Source of the DNA: Microbulbifer elongatus
GTDB taxonomy: Bacteria; Pseudomonadota; Gammaproteobacteria; Pseudomonadales; Cellvibrionaceae
Assembly (NCBI RefSeq): GCF_021165935.1
Contig: NZ_CP088953.1
Location: 1,431,001 to 1,495,000, forward strand
Length of the DNA stretch: 64,000 nt
Direction of reading: 5' to 3'
The notes below the pieces were generated by a model. The model saw only the letters and a program-made list of their open reading frames with translations. It was not told the origin of the DNA and did not search any database. Numbering within the stretch: position 1 is the first letter of the stretch; every line of letters starts with the position of its first letter. Positions 26,001 through 34,416 of the stretch are shown here, piece after piece. Both the position numbers and the translations under genes were made by a program.

Positions 26001-27083
26001 CTGAGTTACTCATTCACCGGCTCCACCCCGGATGACATCGCCCTGCAGAAGGCGGCCAACGACCAGTTGCGCGACCCCGTGGAGATCACCGAGGAAGCGC
26101 AGCGGCTGCTGGACCTGGCCGAGGCCCGGGACACCATGGGTGATTTCGTCGGAAGCTGGCTGGGCACCGACAGCCTGGAAAACGCGCCCAAGGATCCGGC
26201 GGTCTGGCCCGGTTTCGAGGAAGTGGCGCCGCATATGGAGCGGGAAATCCGCGAAGTCTTCGCCGAGGTGATGCTGAACGACAACGAGTCTTTCGCCTCT
26301 CTCTATGATGCCAACTGGACCTTCGTCAACGGACCCCTGGCGCAGCACTACGGTATCAGCGGCGTATCCGGCGACGAGTTCCAGCAGGTCACCACCAGTG
26401 ACCGCGGTGGCATCCTCACCAGCGGTGCATTCATGGCGCGCTGGGCGGAGCTGACTGAAACCTCGCCGATCCGGCGCTCGGTGCGCGTGCGCCGCCGTAT
26501 GCTGTGCCAGGATCAGCCGGATCCGCCCGCCGGTATCACGGAAAGCCGCGCCGAGCGTCTGGAAGAGCTGGCGGATCTGATCGCCGATCCGGCCACCACC
26601 AACCGTATGAAGTACGAAGCGCTCACTTCTGTGGCGCCCTGTCTGAACTGTCACCAGGAGTGGATCAACCCCCTCGGCGGCGGCATGGAAGACTTTGATG
26701 CGGTGGGCAACCCCCGCAGCGTTGACCATAACGGCAATCTGATCGATGCCAGTGGCGCCCTGTACGCACCGGATGTGCTGAGCAACCGCGGTGAGTCGAT
26801 CGCGTTCGAGGGTTCCCGCGGTCTGGGCCAGCTACTGGCGACCCTGCCCGCCGCGCAGTCCTGCGTATCGCAGAATATGTTCCGCTTTATGCTCGGGGTG
26901 GGGCACGACGGCATCGACAACTCCAACCCGGAAGGGCGGGCACTGGATCCGGTCGAGGAGGAGGGGTACGCCTGTACGGTAAACGATATGACCGACACCC
27001 TGGTGCAGCAGAGCCCCCGGGCGATGCTCGAAAACATGAGTACTCTGGATGCGGTGCGTTACCGCAAAGAGTGGCAGCGCTGA
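23085..27083 (+). CDS. Secreted CBM2 / PQQ sugar dehydrogenase / CBM2 / cytochrome c / DUF1592-type fusion
   Basis: The 1332-residue protein starts at ATG 23085 (AGGAA upstream) with a Sec signal (about residues 1-27). Domains in order: a CBM2-like cellulose-binding module (28-125, NDWGSGAQASIRITN); a Ser/Gly linker; a soluble aldose dehydrogenase-type PQQ beta-propeller (about 186-530, with NHNGGHIAFGHDGYLYIGFG and RNPWRWSFD); a linker; a second CBM2 (586-680); a linker; a class I cytochrome c with heme motif CAGCH near 729; and the DUF1587, DUF1595, DUF1592, DUF1588 and DUF1585 set, including a second CLNCH motif near 1187. It should dock on cellulose, oxidise a sugar or related donor, and pass electrons through hemes, possibly to a lytic polysaccharide monooxygenase as proposed for CBM2 redox proteins of Cellvibrio and Saccharophagus; this is inference. 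It is followed by DUF1552 and DUF1566 genes. Confidence 0.85.
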   Translation: MKSLVQKISSLLLLLCAWCSTSAAIAATCEYVVVNDWGSGAQASIRITNNGAGPINGWEVNWEYSDGTVVTDSWNAEISGDNPYTANNLSWNGNLQPDQFAEVGLQVSNGADSASVPAITGSVCDGGSSSSSSSSSSGSGSSSSSSSSGSSSGSSSSSGSGSSSGSGSSSGSGSSSGGGPSGPPPAVTLERAFPNLTFNQPLGLMQAPGDDSRWYVLEKTGTVYWIDANDNATATKNTYLDLSDLVDTAVEGGVLGMAFHPDYQSNGQVFLSFTTPASEPMTSVIARFAESADGASLNAGSRQDILTLPQPFANHNGGHIAFGHDGYLYIGFGDGGSANDPEANSQDTSNWHGAMLRIDVDSGSPYTVPADNPFVSGGGLPEIYAYGLRNPWRWSFDKVSGDLWLADVGQSGYEEINVIERGGNYGWRCREGFHTTSNNCNTSGPYDDPVFEYDHSQGQSVTGGYVYRGSQIAGMHGAYIFGDYVSGRVWAYTDAMYQLADTDLGITSFGESNSGEIYLVDIIGGALYRIAGDGGSSSSSSGGSSSSGSSSSSGGSSSSGGSSGSGGSSSSSSSSGSSSSGGGSGNGVACAITYENVWGDGYQFDVTVSNAGTSAVSSWEIALQFSEAPQITNSWNVDLAVSGNTVSASNVGWNGAISPGDSVEFGFQGEHDGSFDPPECEGSGGSSSSSSSSSGGSSSSSSGSGSSSGSSSSGGTGNMNGGEIYAANCAGCHGFAGDGGRVGVPLTTPQDLDFMIGFIENNMPMGRAEECGAECAERVGNYIADTFWEDLEPLNCEMVRYGARQLKLLTRAEYQNTVEDLLGVDFAAAESLAEDSQVGYFINNAHASMVTSTYDRYLTAAEEIAAWSAARDFSPALNCSAFNQSCVDQFIGDFAPKLFRRPLDTQEVATYSELANGTVTEGDVQAGMQLALMTMLSSPQFLYRHELGEANPANSAIDMNAFELTSHEMATWLSYSFTGSTPDDIALQKAANDQLRDPVEITEEAQRLLDLAEARDTMGDFVGSWLGTDSLENAPKDPAVWPGFEEVAPHMEREIREVFAEVMLNDNESFASLYDANWTFVNGPLAQHYGISGVSGDEFQQVTTSDRGGILTSGAFMARWAELTETSPIRRSVRVRRRMLCQDQPDPPAGITESRAERLEELADLIADPATTNRMKYEALTSVAPCLNCHQEWINPLGGGMEDFDAVGNPRSVDHNGNLIDASGALYAPDVLSNRGESIAFEGSRGLGQLLATLPAAQSCVSQNMFRFMLGVGHDGIDNSNPEGRALDPVEEEGYACTVNDMTDTLVQQSPRAMLENMSTLDAVRYRKEWQR
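23556..23609 (+). repeat. 18-bp tandem repeat in the first Ser/Gly linker
   Basis: Three perfect copies of AGCGGCTCCGGTTCCTCC run in frame and encode SGSGSS-type repeats. The linker joins the CBM2 and dehydrogenase domains. Perfect in-frame copies suggest recent expansion and length variation between strains. Confidence 0.9.
24729..24764 (+). repeat. 18-bp tandem repeat in the second Ser/Gly linker
   Basis: Two near-identical 18-bp units (24729-24746 and 24747-24764, the second GGTTCTTCCAGTTCGGGT) lie in a longer degenerate Ser/Gly tract between the dehydrogenase and the second CBM2. A diverged third copy follows to 24782. Confidence 0.8.
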
Positions 27084-27182
27084 GGCAGCAGGTGTGACGG
27101 GCCGGTGTTATTCATCGCACCGGTCCATTGCGCCACCCGAACCCAGTGGATCAGCCATATAAACAGAACAAGGGCGCAAGTT

Positions 27183-28424
27183 ATGAAAAAGCCATACAAA
27201 AATGTGTTTGATAAAAGACGCAGGGATTTACTGAAAATTTTTGCCGCCGCGGGTATCGGCAAGGGACTGCTGCGGGCCTCGCCGCTGGTCGGGGGCATGA
27301 TGGCGTCCCGCCTGGCCGAGGCGCAGACGGGGCCCAACAAATCGGTGGTGATCTACGTGCCCGACGGCGCCCTGCCGGAACACTGGTACCCCAACGAGGA
27401 CCTGACCAGTTTCGGGGACATGTCCCAGCCCTACAGTACCGTCGCCAGCGAGTGCAACTTTCTCAAAAGCATGGGCCACCACCGCGGCGGCCACGGCGTC
27501 ATGCCCACCATTATCAACAACAGTTGGGGCGGCGACAGTTTCGATGTGAACATGGGCAGAATCCTCGGTGAGAATCTGCCGTTTACCTATGTGAACCTGG
27601 GCGTGCACAGCAATGGCAAGGGCGTTCTGACCAAGGACAACGGTTCGAAAGTACCGTTTGAGGACAACCCCTTCAACGCCTTCAACCGGCTGTTCGGCAA
27701 TCTGCAGCCCGGCGGTGGCGGCAACCCCAAACTGAACGCGGTGGATGCACACCTGGATGCGGTCAGGGCCCTGAAAATAAAACTGGGTTCCTACGAACAA
27801 CAGCGCCTCGATTCGCATTTGACGGCGATCGAGGAAACCCAGCGACGCCTGCAGGATCTGGGTGGTGGCCTGTCCTGTGCCGCCGCCAGCCCTCCGGCCG
27901 AGTTTCCGATTGAATTTTCCACCTTTCAGCAACAGGCGGAATTGCAGGCGGATATCATTGCCCTGGCGCTAGAGTGCAACTTCACCGCCTCCTGTTCTCT
28001 GGCATTGGGTAACGACGGCGCCGAGTTCACCCTGCCCTACCTGAATTTTCAGAACACTTACCATTCATCCATCCATGGCGGCAACGGCGGCGACCCGACT
28101 TACCCTCACTACCGGGAGACCCGCGCCCACCTGAGCAGCCTGTCGGCTTCACTGATTGGCCGCCTGCGGGATCGCGGCATCCTCGACAGCACCATTGTGT
28201 GCGAGGTTACCGATATGGGTAATGGCGACGCCCACAGCAACACCGACGTTCCGTTGATCATGGCCGGCGGTGGTGGCGCCATACAGCGCGGAGTATCCAA
28301 TGCCGGCGGCGCTTCCTATACGCCCCTGCACCAGATACACACGGCGGCGGTGGCCCTGCAGGCCCATCAGCACCCGTTGTACCAGGGGTATGAGAGTGAA
28401 GTGATTCCGGGTGTTTTGACTTGA
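27183..28424 (+). CDS. DUF1552 family protein, Tat-exported
   Basis: The 413-residue protein starts at ATG 27183 and has a twin-arginine-type leader (DKRRRDLLKIFAAAGIGKG), implying folded export. The mature part has the DUF1552 pattern: SVVIYVPDGALPEHWYPN near residue 55, then SMGHHRGGHGVMP, and GNGDAHSNTDVPLIMAGGGG near the C-terminus. The family resembles alkaline-phosphatase-like DUF1501 proteins and almost always accompanies DUF1592/1588/1585 cytochromes, as here. The enzymatic role is unknown. The longer frame to 27105 would spoil the leader. Its stop codon overlaps the start of the next gene. Confidence 0.85.
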   Translation: MKKPYKNVFDKRRRDLLKIFAAAGIGKGLLRASPLVGGMMASRLAEAQTGPNKSVVIYVPDGALPEHWYPNEDLTSFGDMSQPYSTVASECNFLKSMGHHRGGHGVMPTIINNSWGGDSFDVNMGRILGENLPFTYVNLGVHSNGKGVLTKDNGSKVPFEDNPFNAFNRLFGNLQPGGGGNPKLNAVDAHLDAVRALKIKLGSYEQQRLDSHLTAIEETQRRLQDLGGGLSCAAASPPAEFPIEFSTFQQQAELQADIIALALECNFTASCSLALGNDGAEFTLPYLNFQNTYHSSIHGGNGGDPTYPHYRETRAHLSSLSASLIGRLRDRGILDSTIVCEVTDMGNGDAHSNTDVPLIMAGGGGAIQRGVSNAGGASYTPLHQIHTAAVALQAHQHPLYQGYESEVIPGVLT

Positions 28425-29785
28425 TGATTTGCCGGAATAAAACTGCGCAGATCCTTGCACTGGCTTTGGCGATCGCCGGCCTGAATAGCTGTACGGAATC
28501 CGGTCGGGAATCCCCGCCACCGGTGCGGCTCAACGATACCGGTATCACCTGGGGGGCCGATTATCCCAGGGGCGTCAACGTTGAGTGCACCGCAACCGTC
28601 GACCTCGAGCGATTACCCGATGGGGAATCCCTGGTGGGCGACATCCTCAGTCAGCAGGATTGCAATCAGGGCCGGGACGCCGCCGGTGACGGGAGCGCCG
28701 ACGGCGCGGCGGGTTTTGCCTATCGCAAGATCGGCGCCGGGGGCGAACCGCTGCCCGCGGACGCGCAGAACTGGCACTGTGTCGTGGACGAAATCACCGG
28801 GCTGGCGTGGGAAGTCAAGCAGCCGGGGGACGGCGTCCACGGCAACCGCGGACGCCACGACGCCGACGATGTGTTCACCTGGTACAACCCGGACAAAAGC
28901 GCCAATGGCGGCGCCATCGGCGACTGGAACAGCCGCTATGCCCAGTGCACCGGCTATGTGGCAGGCCAGCCGGCCACCTATTGCAATATTGAGGAATACG
29001 TCAGCCGCACCAACCGGCGCGGCCTGTGCGGCTTTGACGACTGGCGTGTGCCGACCATGGATGAGCTTTCCGGCCTGGTGCACTTCGGGCGCAGTGCGCC
29101 CGCCATCGACACCCACTACTTTCCCAATACCAAAGTGGGTTTTTACTGGAGCCATTCGCCAGACGCCGAATTGCAGCAGAGAGCCTGGGCGGTGAATTTT
29201 CAGTTCGGCTACTCCGCGCCTATGCCTCGGAACAACGGCCACCATCTCAGGCTGGTCAGGGATTGGGCGGAGAAGCCAGGGGGAAACGCCATCAATCCAG
29301 CTCCGGTGCCGGCGCTGTCGGCCGCTCAGGGCTGTAACCGCGAACAGATTCCTTCCTCGGCCCCCACTTCCCGCTATCGGCTACAGGAAGACGGTTCCGT
29401 GGCCGACACTGAAACCGGCCTGATCTGGCGCGCCTGTATGGAAGGTGTTGCGGGAGAAGCCTGCGACCAGGGCGAACCCCTGGCGCTCAACTGGGCCGAA
29501 GCCCTGACGTATGCAACGGCACTCGACAAGAAGGGCGCGGCCTCTGGCGACGACGATTGGCGTCTGCCGAATATCCGCGAGCTGGGCAGCTTACTCGAAC
29601 TGCAGTGTGCCGGCCCCGCGATCAATCGCGGACTTTTCCCGAACGCCGCACAGGATGTCTGGTCGTCATCACCGTCGAATTTTCATACCCATTATTCCTG
29701 GTATGTGGATTTCGCCACGGGTGCGCTCACCTACGGTGAGCGGGAAAAACCCAAAGCAATCCGCCTGGTGCGCGACGCCCGGTAA
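28424..29785 (+). CDS. DUF1566 (Lcl-type) lipoprotein
   Basis: The 453-residue protein starts at ATG 28424, overlapping the previous stop by one base (a TTG lies one codon earlier). A lipoprotein signal ends in the lipobox LNSC (Cys about residue 23). The mature protein holds two DUF1566/Lcl C-terminal repeats, each with an internal GLxW, an FDDWRVPTMDELSGL or DDWRLPNIRELGSLL helix and a final HLRLVRD or AIRLVRD strand. Several cysteines probably form disulfides. The fold is thought to bind ligands at the cell surface. As the third gene of the cluster it may be an outer-membrane anchor or receptor for the redox system, which is inferred. Confidence 0.82.
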   Translation: MICRNKTAQILALALAIAGLNSCTESGRESPPPVRLNDTGITWGADYPRGVNVECTATVDLERLPDGESLVGDILSQQDCNQGRDAAGDGSADGAAGFAYRKIGAGGEPLPADAQNWHCVVDEITGLAWEVKQPGDGVHGNRGRHDADDVFTWYNPDKSANGGAIGDWNSRYAQCTGYVAGQPATYCNIEEYVSRTNRRGLCGFDDWRVPTMDELSGLVHFGRSAPAIDTHYFPNTKVGFYWSHSPDAELQQRAWAVNFQFGYSAPMPRNNGHHLRLVRDWAEKPGGNAINPAPVPALSAAQGCNREQIPSSAPTSRYRLQEDGSVADTETGLIWRACMEGVAGEACDQGEPLALNWAEALTYATALDKKGAASGDDDWRLPNIRELGSLLELQCAGPAINRGLFPNAAQDVWSSSPSNFHTHYSWYVDFATGALTYGEREKPKAIRLVRDAR

Positions 29786-29820
29786 AAATCGCCAAGGTGC
29801 CTGGTTTGGAGAATCCGGGG

Positions 29821-30234
29821 CTACTTCGCCGGATACCAGGTCTGGGTACGGTAGAAGAAGCCCAGGTAGCCGCGTACCTTCAGGTTGCCGTTTTCTTCCC
29901 ACATCTTGCAGTCATAGACTTTGCCCTTGGCCGGGTCGAGAATCTGACCGCCTTCGTACACATTGCCTTTTTTCACCATATCGGTGATCACATTCATGCC
30001 GACAATTTTCTTGCCCTTGTTGGGGCCCGGGCAGGCTTCACAGACGGTGTCATCCGGCTTCATCAGCAGGTCCACCACCTTGCCGTAGTATTTGCCACCC
30101 TGTTCGTAGATTTCCACCACCGACTTTTTCTGGCCGGTTTCATCGTCAATGGTGGTCCAGCGACCGACCACGTCGGCAAAGGCCAGCTGGGTGGAGAGAA
30201 GCAGGGCGCTAACAGCAGTAATCAGTGTCTTCAT
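29821..30234 (-). CDS. DUF2147 family periplasmic protein
   Basis: The 137-residue protein has a Sec signal (KTLITAVSALLLSTQLAFA) and a small beta-barrel of DUF2147 type: VVGRWTTIDDETGQKKS, then YGKVVDLL, a CEACPGPNKGKKIVGM segment with two cysteines, and LKVRGYLGFFYRTQTW at the end. Lipocalin-like ligand binding has been suggested for this family; function is unknown. ATG 30234 gives the cleanest signal peptide, though no strong ribosome-binding site is visible; ATG 30246 is an alternative. It converges with the DUF1566 gene, leaving 35 bp. Confidence 0.82.
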   Translation of the reverse strand: MKTLITAVSALLLSTQLAFADVVGRWTTIDDETGQKKSVVEIYEQGGKYYGKVVDLLMKPDDTVCEACPGPNKGKKIVGMNVITDMVKKGNVYEGGQILDPAKGKVYDCKMWEENGNLKVRGYLGFFYRTQTWYPAK

Positions 30235-30309
30235 GGGGAGATCCATCGCTATTGATCGGAGTGTGACCATAACATTTTTTGTGGTCACATCAGCATTGGG
30301 ACTTCAACT

Positions 30310-30666
30310 TTAGTGTAGATGTTCCGGCTTGCCATGGGTGATGAGTACTTCTTCCCGACAGCGCACCACACAACGGAACAGTGCACGGAAAAACCGTGTG
30401 TAGTCCACCTTGCCCGCTTCCATGGTCTCCCGGGCGACGGGCTCACTACTGCCCGCGATACTGAGGGCGCGGGTGCTACGAATACCGAGTGCGGTGAGGG
30501 CTTCGCCGGCGAGATACTCGCGGATGGTGGAACGCAGAACGGCGCGCCCATCCCCGAAACGGGAATAGGGGGGTTTGCCTGCGCCTTTCAGGTGTAGCCC
30601 AGCGTTCACCGCCGTGGGGGCGCCGAGTTCCGGACCCAGGTCAGCGTAGTGGTGGTGCAGGTGCAA
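30310..30666 (-). pseudogene. Decayed SelO copy with a large internal deletion
   Basis: The translation reads [20 protein letters not shown] and then [26 protein letters not shown] and EPVARET, exactly the nucleotide-binding half of SelO. It then jumps directly to [11 protein letters not shown], which belongs near the C-terminus. The metal-binding NSDN and DYGPFGF region, roughly half the protein, is gone, as are both ends. No functional enzyme could result. It lies 23 bp after the ppx stop on the same strand. This copy is closer to canonical SelO sequence (LHLKGAG) than the intact gene at 12969-14672, so it is not a recent duplicate of it. Confidence 0.8.
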
Positions 30667-30689
30667 CCTGCTCAGCGGGGTCCCTGTCG

Positions 30690-32192
30690 TCACGGGGAAC
30701 TCAGGGTCAGTTTGATGTTTTTGCTTTCCCAGCAATCGATTTCCATATACAGCAGGTCCTCGATAGCGGGAAACTGATACAGCCAGTCGCCAGGTGCCTG
30801 TAGCCGGTAACCGGGCCCTTCCGCAGACAGGTGCAGGCCATCAATGGCCCGGTCCACGTGATCCCTGTGCACGATGCAAGCCAGACGCAGGCACAGGAGC
30901 AGGTCGTTATTGGGGTGAAATCCGTAGTGCTCCTGTACGGATTTGATGTCGCCGCGTTGGTTGCGCACCAGGTAGGCGAGATTTTCCTGTTCGCTTTTGC
31001 TGAAGCCCGCCATATCCGCGTGTTCGATCATGTAGGCACCCAGTTTGCGGAAGCTGCTGTGGGACAGCGACAGTCCGATCTCGTGCAGATCTGCGGCCCA
31101 CTGCAGCAGGCGACGCTGGCCGAGCAACGCATGTGGGTTGAGCTGGCCAAAAAATTGCAACGCGGTATGAGCCACACGCCTTGCCTGCTCGCGATCGATT
31201 TCACCGCGCTCCATCAGGTTGGCGACGGTGTCCGCGCGGCGATCGCCACCGGCGGCGCGACCGGCGAGGTCGTGCACGATCCCCTCGCGGATCGCATAGG
31301 GAGAGATGTGCATTTCCTGAATATCCAGTTCACGGAAAATGCCATGCAGGATGGCGAGGCCGGCGGCAAACACGGGGCGGCGCTCCGGGTCGAGATGGGG
31401 CAGCTCGATCGCGTCAACGGTTTTGAAGCGTGCGACCTTGTCCGCCAGGGCGTCAATATCCTCCCGCAGAATCGGCAGCAGCTCGCCATCGTTGAGTACC
31501 CGGGCGACCGATTTGACGGTACCGGATGCTCCCACCACCAGTGCGTCGTCCGCCATGTGTTGTAGTTCCTGCAGCTCTGCCTGGGCTGCGCGTCGGGCGC
31601 GCACAAAGTTGTTGTGTTTGCCGTTGTCGATTTTGCCACTGTCAAAAAAACGCCGGTTAAACGCCACACAACCCATGCCGACACTCTGCAGCTGTCGCGG
31701 CGTTTCTAGACCGCGTACCAGTTCGGTGGAACCGCCGCCAATGTCGATGACGCAGCGCAACCGCGTGGGGCCTACTGCCGCCGCCATCACACCGGAGTAG
31801 ATCAGGCGCGCTTCCTCAATGCCGGAAATAATCTCGATGGGGGCACCGAGGATGGCCTCGGCGGATTCGAGGAAACCATCGGCGCGGGTGCTGGCCGCAC
31901 GCAGGGTGTTGGTGCCAACGACGCGCACACTGTCGAGGGGCAGATCCTGGATGACCGGTGCGAAACGCCGCAGGGCCTCCAGTGCGCGCTCGGCGACCAC
32001 GGGATCGAGATTGCGCTCGGCGTCCAACCCCTCCGCCAGTCTTACCATGGCGCGGTCTGTGTGCAGGCGCACCATGCGCTGATCGCGAAATTCTGCCAGC
32101 AACAGGTGGAAGCTGTTGGATCCAAGATCCAGTGCGGCGTAGCGTTCGTTCGGACCTTCCTGCGCAGTGGCGGTTGTGGGCTCTGTTGTCAT
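30690..32192 (-). CDS. ppx: Exopolyphosphatase (Ppx/GppA family)
   Basis: The 500-residue enzyme removes terminal phosphates from polyphosphate. N-terminal ASKHA motifs are clear: [20 protein letters not shown], then [25 protein letters not shown] and [15 protein letters not shown]. The C-terminal HD-like region contains [11 protein letters not shown]. Length and the C-terminal domain fit Ppx more than GppA, and the divergent ppk supports this. ATG 32192 is preferred; the open frame to 32231 has no family sequence. The two genes share a 175-bp control region with a Pho-box-like repeat. Confidence 0.9.
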   Translation of the reverse strand: MTTEPTTATAQEGPNERYAALDLGSNSFHLLLAEFRDQRMVRLHTDRAMVRLAEGLDAERNLDPVVAERALEALRRFAPVIQDLPLDSVRVVGTNTLRAASTRADGFLESAEAILGAPIEIISGIEEARLIYSGVMAAAVGPTRLRCVIDIGGGSTELVRGLETPRQLQSVGMGCVAFNRRFFDSGKIDNGKHNNFVRARRAAQAELQELQHMADDALVVGASGTVKSVARVLNDGELLPILREDIDALADKVARFKTVDAIELPHLDPERRPVFAAGLAILHGIFRELDIQEMHISPYAIREGIVHDLAGRAAGGDRRADTVANLMERGEIDREQARRVAHTALQFFGQLNPHALLGQRRLLQWAADLHEIGLSLSHSSFRKLGAYMIEHADMAGFSKSEQENLAYLVRNQRGDIKSVQEHYGFHPNNDLLLCLRLACIVHRDHVDRAIDGLHLSAEGPGYRLQAPGDWLYQFPAIEDLLYMEIDCWESKNIKLTLSSP

Positions 32193-32200
32193 GGTTTTCG

Positions 32201-32229
32201 TTGTCAAATCACTGTAACAAAAATGTAGC
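32201..32229 (+). promoter_or_regulatory. Pho-box-like 11-bp repeats between ppx and ppk
   Basis: TTGTCAA (32201-32207), CTGTAAC (32212-32218) and ATGTAGC (32223-32229) are spaced exactly 11 bp apart with AT-rich 4-bp spacers, the geometry of PhoB direct repeats (consensus CTGTCAT). It reads towards ppk and lies 9 bp upstream of the ppx start. Match to consensus is 5/7, 5/7 and weaker. Confidence 0.5.
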
Positions 32230-32367
32230 AAAATGTGCCGTTCTGAACTATGGATTCAATGGACGTTCACACAATTGAAACCGAATAAATACGCGCTGCC
32301 GGTAGGCTTGACCGCCAAAGCACACGGCAGCGCTGATGCGCCCTCCACCGAAACAGCAGTAGAGAGT

Positions 32368-34416
32368 ATGGCAAACGATATTCCGGTCTATCCCAAAGAA
32401 CTCAGCTGGTTGTCTTTTAACGCCCGCGTACTGCAGGAGGTGGAAGACGAGAGCGTGCCCATGATCGAGCGGGTACGTTTCCTGGGCATCTTCTCCAACA
32501 ATCTGGACGAATTCTACCGGGTTCGGGTCGCCGATGTCCGCCGCCTCGCCACTTTTACCAAGGGCAGTAAAAAGAAAGAGGAATTTTCTGAGCTGCTGGG
32601 CAATATCAACGAGAAGGTATTGCGGCTGCAGGCGCGCTTCGGTAATGCCTACACCAAGGTGCTTAAAGATCTGGGCAAGCACAATATCCATCTGATCAAT
32701 GAGCGCCAGCTAACCGATGGTCAGCGCGAGTATGTGGAAGAGTATTTCCATCGGGAGGTGTTGCCGGAGCTCGAACCCTTTTTCATCGACGACCGGGACA
32801 CCATGCCGTTGCTGAATGAAGCGAGTATTTACTTCGGAATTTATCTGGAGCTTGAAGACGGTAGTCTGCGCTTTGCCGCCTTGGAAATTCCGACGGATAT
32901 TCTGCCCCGTTTCATCGCCATTCCCCACCGGGAAAAAAAGCACGAGAAAGTGTATATCGTGCTCGACAATGTCATCCGCGCCTGTCTGGTGGATGTGTTT
33001 CGCAATGTGCTGCCCATCGAAAAGGCGGCAGCGTACACATTTAAAATCAGTCGCGATGCAGAGCTGGAACTCGGTGAGCATGTTACCCAGAACATTGTCG
33101 ACCGGGTGGCCAAGTCACTCAAAAAGCGCAAGCAGGCTGAACCGGTACGCCTGGTGTATGACTCCACCATGCCGGAAGTGCTGCTGCAGCTGATCAAGAA
33201 AAAGCTCAAGATGGGCCGTTACGACAGCTATACGCCCGGCGGCCGCTACCACAACTCCAAAGACTTCATGAGCTTTCCGGCGGACAGCAAGCAACATACC
33301 TATCGCGCGATCAAGCCTTTGCCGACACTGCCGGACAGTGCCAATATTTTCGACTGGCTCAATGAGAAAGACCGGCTCTGCTATTACCCCTATCACGACT
33401 TCCGGGTAATCACCAAGTTGCTGGCCTCGGCCGCCATCGACCCCAAGGTGCGGGAGATCCGCATCAATCTGTACCGGGTGGCCAAAAATTCCCGTGTGGT
33501 GGCGGCGCTGGTCAATGCGGTGCGCAACCAGAAACAGGTGACCGCGGTGGTGGAATTACAGGCGCGCTTCGACGAGCAGGCGAATATTCACTGGTCCAAC
33601 GAACTGAGCGATGCCGGGGTGGAGGTGATCTACGGGGTGCCGGGATTGAAGGTGCACTGCAAGTTGATTTCCATCGTGCGTGAAGAGAACGGGCGCGATC
33701 GTTACTACAGCCATTTTGGCACCGGAAATTTCAACGAGAGCACGGCGCGTTTTTACTGCGACTTCAGCCTGCTCACCAGCGATGGCAACCTGGGGCAGGA
33801 TGCATACCAGGTATTCGACTTTATCCGGCAGCCGCATCTGCAGCCGGCGTACAGCCATATCTGGAGTTCACCCCACAGCAATCGCCCCAATATTCTGGCG
33901 GCGATCGAGCGCGAGATCGCTGCGGCGGCCGCCGGTCAAACCGCAGAGATATTCATCAAGTGTAATAATCTGGTCGACCGCGAAGTGATCGAGTACCTGT
34001 ATCGGGCGAATGCCGCCGGCGTGCGGGTGCGGATCATCGTGCGCAGCATGTGTGCGCTGTTGTGTGACGAGAAGGGGCTGTCCGACCACATCAAGGTGAT
34101 CAGCCTTGTGGATAAGTTCCTGGAGCACGCGCGCGTGTACGCTTTCCACAATGGTGGTGATCAGCAGGTTTACCTGTCCTCTGCGGATCTGATGACCCGC
34201 AATCTCGACCACCGGGTAGAGGTCACCTTTCCGTTATTGAGCGAAGCGCACCGGGAGACGGTGATGAATATTCTCGAGTTGCAGTGGCAGGACAATCAGA
34301 AGGCGCGGGTGCTGGATGCGGAGCAGACCAATAGCCGTATTGCCAACCGCAATAGTAAGCGCAATGTGCGTTCACAGGATGCTATTTACCGGTTCCTGAA
34401 AAAACGCGAGATTTAG
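32368..34416 (+). CDS. ppk: Polyphosphate kinase
   Basis: The 682-residue enzyme makes polyphosphate from ATP reversibly. N-terminal KELSWLSFNARVLQEVED and IFSNNLDEFYRVR are typical, as are RNPYHDF-like YYPYHDFRVI, VHCKLISI with the phosphorylated-histidine region, HFGTGNFNE with the second, and DLMTRNLDHRVEV at the C-terminus. ATG 32368 (MANDIPVYPKELSW) gives the usual PPK1 length; the frame is open upstream to 32233. It diverges from ppx. The last four bases overlap the end of the convergent lipoprotein gene. Confidence 0.95.
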   Translation: MANDIPVYPKELSWLSFNARVLQEVEDESVPMIERVRFLGIFSNNLDEFYRVRVADVRRLATFTKGSKKKEEFSELLGNINEKVLRLQARFGNAYTKVLKDLGKHNIHLINERQLTDGQREYVEEYFHREVLPELEPFFIDDRDTMPLLNEASIYFGIYLELEDGSLRFAALEIPTDILPRFIAIPHREKKHEKVYIVLDNVIRACLVDVFRNVLPIEKAAAYTFKISRDAELELGEHVTQNIVDRVAKSLKKRKQAEPVRLVYDSTMPEVLLQLIKKKLKMGRYDSYTPGGRYHNSKDFMSFPADSKQHTYRAIKPLPTLPDSANIFDWLNEKDRLCYYPYHDFRVITKLLASAAIDPKVREIRINLYRVAKNSRVVAALVNAVRNQKQVTAVVELQARFDEQANIHWSNELSDAGVEVIYGVPGLKVHCKLISIVREENGRDRYYSHFGTGNFNESTARFYCDFSLLTSDGNLGQDAYQVFDFIRQPHLQPAYSHIWSSPHSNRPNILAAIEREIAAAAAGQTAEIFIKCNNLVDREVIEYLYRANAAGVRVRIIVRSMCALLCDEKGLSDHIKVISLVDKFLEHARVYAFHNGGDQQVYLSSADLMTRNLDHRVEVTFPLLSEAHRETVMNILELQWQDNQKARVLDAEQTNSRIANRNSKRNVRSQDAIYRFLKKREI

